From contig MU658154.1 in NCBI GenBank assembly GCA_026770575.1, positions 1 to 11,341 on the forward strand: 11,341 bases of DNA. Direction: 5' to 3'. Within the stretch, counting starts at the first letter, position 1; every line of letters begins with the position of its first letter. Below the pieces are notes generated by a model, which saw only the letters and a program-made list of their open reading frames with translations, made no database searches and was not told the DNA's origin. The stretch is from Pelagophyceae sp. CCMP2097 (Eukaryota; Sar; Pelagophyceae). Both the position numbers and the translations under genes were made by a program. Below, piece after piece: positions 8,428-11,341 of this stretch.

Positions 8428-10428
8428 TCAAGTGCGCGGGGTGACGGTCATCCAGAGGCCGTTACGCGTGTGGATCGTCGCGCCTGCATTTCGCGGCTAT
8501 CGCCGCCCCTTCTGCGGTGCGGGGGCATCGGACGGACCAGTGTTGGTGCCGACGCTCTCGGGCGTGGGCGTGTTGCCTCCAAAGTCGAAGTCGAACTTGT
8601 CGACGAACGCGGCCAGGGCCACCGTCGCCTCCATCATCGCAAACTGGTCGCCGACGCACTTCCGGCTGCCTGCGTCGGAGATTCGCCGAAGACCGCGCGA
8701 AATGCGGCCTCTCTGGTCCCTCAGAGGTCCTCTCTGGTCCCTCAGAGGTCCTCTCTGGCCGCTCGCGTCGCGGCGCGGGCAGTCGCCGCCGCCGAAGGGG
8801 AGGTAGGCAAAGTCGGCGGCGTTTTCGTCCGGGTAGAGGCGGCCGGCCCACTTCGTTGGGTCGAAGCCGGCCCAGGTTGGCTCGTCTGGGTTCTTGTAGG
8901 GCCGGAGGAAGCGCTTGGGGTCGAACGTGTCCGGCTTTTCCCAGTAGCGCGGCGAGCGGTGGATCGAGTAGACGGCGATGAAGATGTCGCCAGCGCGCGG
9001 CATCTTCGCCAGCACGGTCTGCCCCGCGGCGTCGCCGGCGCCGGAAACGGGCGGGAACGAATCGACGTCCACCGCGCGCCGGATGAGTAGCGGCGGCTGC
9101 GGGTACATGCGCAGCGACTCGCTGACGCAGAGGCGCGTCAGCTCCAGCGCCTGGATGTCGGCGACGGTCGCCGGCGACCGTTTTGCGCCGGCTTCGGTGC
9201 GGAGCGTTTTCGCCGTCTCGGCGCGGAGCTGGGCTAAAAGCTCGGGCTGCTGCGCGAGCTCGAAGAGGCACCACGTCAGGGCGGACGCCGTCGTCTCGTG
9301 GCCGGCGATGAGCATGGTCATCAAATCGTCGCGGAGCTGCTGCGACGAGGCCTGCTCGCCTCGCGCGTCGACGAGGAACCGCAGCAGACTCGGGTTCTCC
9401 ATCTTGGCATAGTCGCGCTGCTCCAGCGCCTCGACGTCCTCCTCAACGCGGTCCTCGAGGGCCCGCGCGATGCACTTATTCAGCTCGCCGTTGAGTAGGT
9501 TCATGTTGGCGCGGAACTTGCGCTGCCGCGGCACGAGCAGCCCGGCGCCGGGGATCTTCCAGTAGGGCGCGGGCGTCATGGACCGGTGCTCGGCCTCGCG
9601 CAGCGTCTCGATGGCAGCAGTGACGACCGGGGAGGCGTCTTTTACAGACTCGAAATCGTAGTTGAACACGGCCGACCCGATGATGTCCAGCGCGAGCGAC
9701 CCCCAGCGCTCCTCCATGTCGATGGCCGCGCTAGCCGAATCGGGCCGCGATGCGAGGCGCTCGCACAGGTCGTCGGTCTTGTCGGCGAACATGGTGACCA
9801 TGGTGTCGTACCACTTTTTGTGGAACGCGGGCACGATGGCGCGCCGGCGCGCCTTCCAGGTCACGGGGTCGGCGGGGATGAGTCCCTTGCCCATAATGTC
9901 CTCTAGGATCTCCGCCAGGACGCCCTTGTCGTAGCCGGCCGGGTTCTCGCGCAAAACGTGCCGCGCGGCCGCGTGGTCGGAGATTACGATAAACGACTTG
10001 GGCCCAAAGCAGAGCTTGTAGACGGGGCCGAACTGCCGCGCGTACTCGTGGAGGCCGAGGTACATGGTGCCGTCGGCCAAGCCCGCGATGTCGCCCTCGG
10101 CCAGCGGCGTGCCGTCGAACGACGGTGCGCCGCCGTAGATTTGCTCAATGTTTCCCTTGAAGACGCGCATCGTGTCGCCCAGCGTCAGCGGCGTGCCCGC
10201 CAAACCCGCCTTGGTGAAGGGCAGCGCCCAGAGGCCGTCCCACCACCAGGGCAGGCCCTCGTCCTTGGAGTTTTGCGGCGCCTTGACGTTGTAAAGCATG
10301 GCGCGCTCGACCTCCTGCTCCGGCGGCGCCGCGCGCAGCTGCGCGCGCGATGCCGCGGGGCGCGCCGGCGCAAACGCCAGGCCGCCGCAAAACAGCGCGC
10401 CCAACGCGAGCAGCGGGAAGGCCGTCAT
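8428..10428 (-). CDS. CYP97-family cytochrome P450, plastid-targeted probable carotenoid hydroxylase
   Basis: CYP97 enzymes hydroxylate carotenoid rings in plastids, using haem and electrons from a plastid reductase or ferredoxin. Exons in transcript order: 10428-8787, 8669-8538 and 8483-8428. They total 1830 bp, giving 609 residues. Motifs: I-helix AGHETT (375-380), ExxR as ESLR (437-440), FDPKRF, and, only after splicing, the haem loop FGGGSRKCVG with Cys552. The last exon gives GATIHTRNGLWM, the usual CYP97 C-terminus. The first 24 residues form a signal peptide ending in a LA/FAP junction, followed by an Arg/Ala/Ser transit-like region; Phe after cleavage is typical of complex red plastids. 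The ATG at 10428 was preferred over an in-frame ATG at 10512 because it puts the signal peptide at the N-terminus. Subfamily and ring specificity (beta or epsilon) cannot be told from the sequence alone. Confidence 0.92.
8484..8537 (-). other. 54-bp intron near the 3' end of the P450 gene
   Basis: It has a GTCCGT donor and a TGCAG acceptor. If it were retained, translation would end at a TAG inside it (8499-8497) with an unrelated tail. Splicing joins TNTG to ATIHTRNGLWM, restoring the conserved CYP97 ending and a stop at 8430-8428. Confidence 0.9.
8670..8786 (-). other. Apparent 117-bp GC-AG intron in the haem-binding loop
   Basis: The frame stays open through this insert (39 codons), but it splits FGGG from SRKCVGDQFA, which must be adjacent to bind haem. 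The sequence after FGGG begins GCGACT, and the insert ends GACGCAG. Removing 8786-8670 as a GC-AG intron gives an exact FxxGxRxCxG match. No GT donor fits. The insert holds a 21-bp tandem repeat. Retention would give a protein with a disrupted haem loop. Confidence 0.75.
8709..8758. repeat. 21-bp tandem repeat, 2.4 copies, inside the GC-AG intron
   Basis: Exact units lie at 8709-8729 and 8730-8750, with a partial third at 8751-8758. Each contains the near-palindrome cctcagagg. On the gene's strand the unit would translate as QRGPLRD if retained. The first two copies are identical, suggesting recent duplication. Confidence 0.95.
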
Positions 10429-10692
10429 TGCGCAAAGAGGCTTCGCCGAAGAACCCCTCTGCAAGTTGGTCTGGACAATTTCTGGACATGATCCGGGCGT
10501 CGCTGCGGTCATTTCACGGTTGTTTCCTTCGCGCTGCGTTCTGTTTTTTTACCAAGTGGGGGGGAACAGTAGGGGCAACTAGGAGGGGGGACCCACCCAC
10601 TTTTACGAGCCCAGGAGGGCCTCTGAGGAGGGGGTACCCACCCACTTGACGAGCCGAGCCATCGAGGCACGCACTTTTTTAGCCTCGGTAAA
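10429..10692. promoter_or_regulatory. Upstream region of the P450 gene
   Basis: The 264 bp upstream of the P450 start hold T-rich and G-rich tracts. Plus-strand G-runs of seven, four and six lie between 10557 and 10590 and could form a G-quadruplex. They are followed by an imperfect direct repeat (10581-10655). No clear TATA box is seen in the P450 direction. The regulatory role is inferred from position only. Confidence 0.4.
10581..10655. repeat. Imperfect 31-bp direct repeat, two copies 45 bp apart
   Basis: Copy one (10581-10611) and copy two (10626-10655) share aggaggggg and acccacccactt cores and an acgagcc end. They differ by about two substitutions and one missing base. The 14-bp spacer includes aggagggcctctg, related to the tandem repeat in the P450 intron. 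Confidence 0.9.
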
Positions 10693-11130
10693 CTAGCGGG
10701 TGATACAGCTGTGGGCTCTCTCGAGGCGGTGTGTTCGCGTCGTCGGGGCCCGGAGACCTTCGCGGCGCGTACGCTTGAGTGGTGGAGGGGCATCGGCGGC
10801 GGGTGTCCCAGCGTAGCCGCCGGCCGCGTCGTCGGCGGTCGCCGCGTCATCGGCAGCCGCGGCGCCGTCGGCAGCGTCGTCGTCGTCTCCGTCTGCACCT
10901 GCGTCGTCGAGTTCGACCGCAGCGTTCAACGCGTACGTGACGGCGTAGGCTTCAAGCTGCGAGACAGCCGACGCCGCGGCCGCAGCAGCCAATGCGGCGG
11001 CGGCGGCTTCTGCCACGCGTCCGCGCCGAATCTCGTCGGGCACCGTGCTCGCACGAGGAGCCTCGATGCCAGCCGTAGTGGATGCTTGAGCGCTCCGCGA
11101 GCTGCGTTGCCGGACCGTCGGTTCAAAACG
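10693..11130 (-). CDS. Putative Ala/Asp-rich coding segment, start unresolved
   Basis: No function is recognised. The frame is open from just after a TGA at about 11145 to a TAG at 10693-10695. Its most protein-like stretch reads PDEIRRGRVAEAAAAAL, then an alanine-rich helix, SQLEAYAVTYALNAAVE, an acidic Asp/Ala tract (about 10830-10910), and a basic PPPLKRTRREG cluster that could be a nuclear localisation signal. There is no ATG at the head of the frame, so an upstream exon would be needed. A GTGACAG acceptor lies near its start. Composition alone could produce such an ORF in GC-rich DNA, so treat it as tentative. Confidence 0.3.
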   Translation of the reverse strand, partial: RFEPTVRQRSSRSAQASTTAGIEAPRASTVPDEIRRGRVAEAAAAALAAAAAASAVSQLEAYAVTYALNAAVELDDAGADGDDDDAADGAAAADDAATADDAAGGYAGTPAADAPPPLKRTRREGLRAPTTRTHRLERAHSCITR

Positions 11131-11212
11131 AGCGGTTGTCTGTCACCGAAGAACTCCGTACGATATTTTTCTGGAGCATTCCCAACTCCCCAAAGGGGAA
11201 CTGACTTTCCCA

Positions 11213-11341
11213 TCAAATCCAATGGGCAAGTGCGTTGACGAGGACGCAACGTTCTTCTTCTCCTGAACCTCGCAACAGCAGCTCTTGCTGTTGGAGGATC
11301 AAGCCGACCCGCGCACCCGAGGGCACGCGGGCGGTATAGTG
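11213..11341 (-). CDS. Possible C-terminal fragment of a gene entering from the right edge
   Basis: From the right edge the minus strand is open for 42 codons in the frame starting at 11341, ending at TGA 11215-11213. The product has a varied, protein-like composition with ARVGLILQQQELLLRG and ERCVLVNALAHWI segments. It may be the last exon of a gene outside the window. It is too short to assign, and another minus frame through the same region is also open. Confidence 0.3.
   Translation of the reverse strand, partial: HYTARVPSGARVGLILQQQELLLRGSGEEERCVLVNALAHWI
11273..11293. repeat. Perfect 8-bp inverted repeat with 5-nt loop
   Basis: The arms caacagca (11273-11280) and tgctgttg (11286-11293) are exact reverse complements around gctct. 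On the minus strand it lies within the open frame at the right edge, so it may reflect CAG/CTG codon use rather than a functional hairpin. Confidence 0.6.

Noticed and set aside
9958..10491. 177-codon plus-strand frame opposite the P450 N-terminus
   Set aside because: Antisense shadow of a recognised coding region.
8497..10512. Single unspliced 671-residue P450 ORF
   Set aside because: It would include an insert that breaks the haem loop, an incorrect C-terminus and an N-terminal extension ahead of the signal peptide; the spliced 609-residue model satisfies all family motifs.
11119..11130. ggttcaaaacg resembling a tRNA T-loop
   Set aside because: No matching acceptor, D or anticodon stems could be drawn around it.
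11190..11200. cccc-aaa-gggg short hairpin
   Set aside because: Four-base stem only; too short to support a terminator or RNA element.
10711..11238. 175-codon plus-strand open frame with a GTG start
   Set aside because: No ATG start or motif; overlaps minus-strand frames with more protein-like composition, though neither strand is certain.
1..11341. CRISPR array, rRNA, tRNA, prokaryotic operon or phage-type system
   Set aside because: No regularly spaced repeats, no RNA gene signatures, and gene structure is plainly eukaryotic with spliceosomal introns.

Overview
The window looks like nuclear DNA of a GC-rich, photosynthetic stramenopile (heterokont) alga, possibly of pelagophyte type. Three signs support this. 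Genes are broken by many very short spliceosomal introns (about 46-141 bp). Base composition is strongly GC-biased. A cytochrome P450 carries a signal peptide ending in a Phe-Ala-Pro junction, the hallmark of plastid import through a secondary red plastid. Taxonomy is inferred, not proven.

Layout, left to right. (1) 1-2632, minus strand: a very long intronless open reading frame of at least 877 codons that runs off the left edge. It has a coiled coil, an acidic hinge and a C-terminal half with a D/D/H motif order reminiscent of RNase-H-like transposases. (2) 2633-3012: intergenic, with an AT-rich 10-bp tandem repeat. (3) 3013-4392, plus: a five-exon gene for a 376-residue coiled-coil protein of unknown role. 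(4) 4544-5787, minus: a six-exon gene for a 255-residue YIPF1/2-like Golgi membrane protein. (5) 5788-5890: a short divergent promoter region. (6) about 5891-8151, plus: a three-exon M1-family leukotriene-A4-hydrolase-type aminopeptidase with an unusual hydrophobic C-terminal tail. (7) 8428-10428, minus: a CYP97-type carotenoid-hydroxylase P450 of 609 residues after removing two introns. One is an apparent GC-AG intron carrying a 21-bp tandem repeat, inserted exactly in the haem-binding loop. (8) 10429-10692: its upstream region, with G-runs and an imperfect 31-bp direct repeat. (9) 10693-11341: weakly coding-looking minus-strand sequence, ending in an open frame that continues past the right edge.

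The genes do not form a pathway; this is a compact eukaryotic neighbourhood with convergent pairs (coiled-coil/YIPF, aminopeptidase/P450) and one close divergent pair (YIPF/aminopeptidase). The gene models for YIPF, aminopeptidase and P450 are exon reconstructions made here from splice sites, reading-frame continuity and family motifs. In each case the exon lengths sum to an exact multiple of three. The least understood item is the long left-edge ORF, which may be a mobile-element protein of an undescribed or little-described type.
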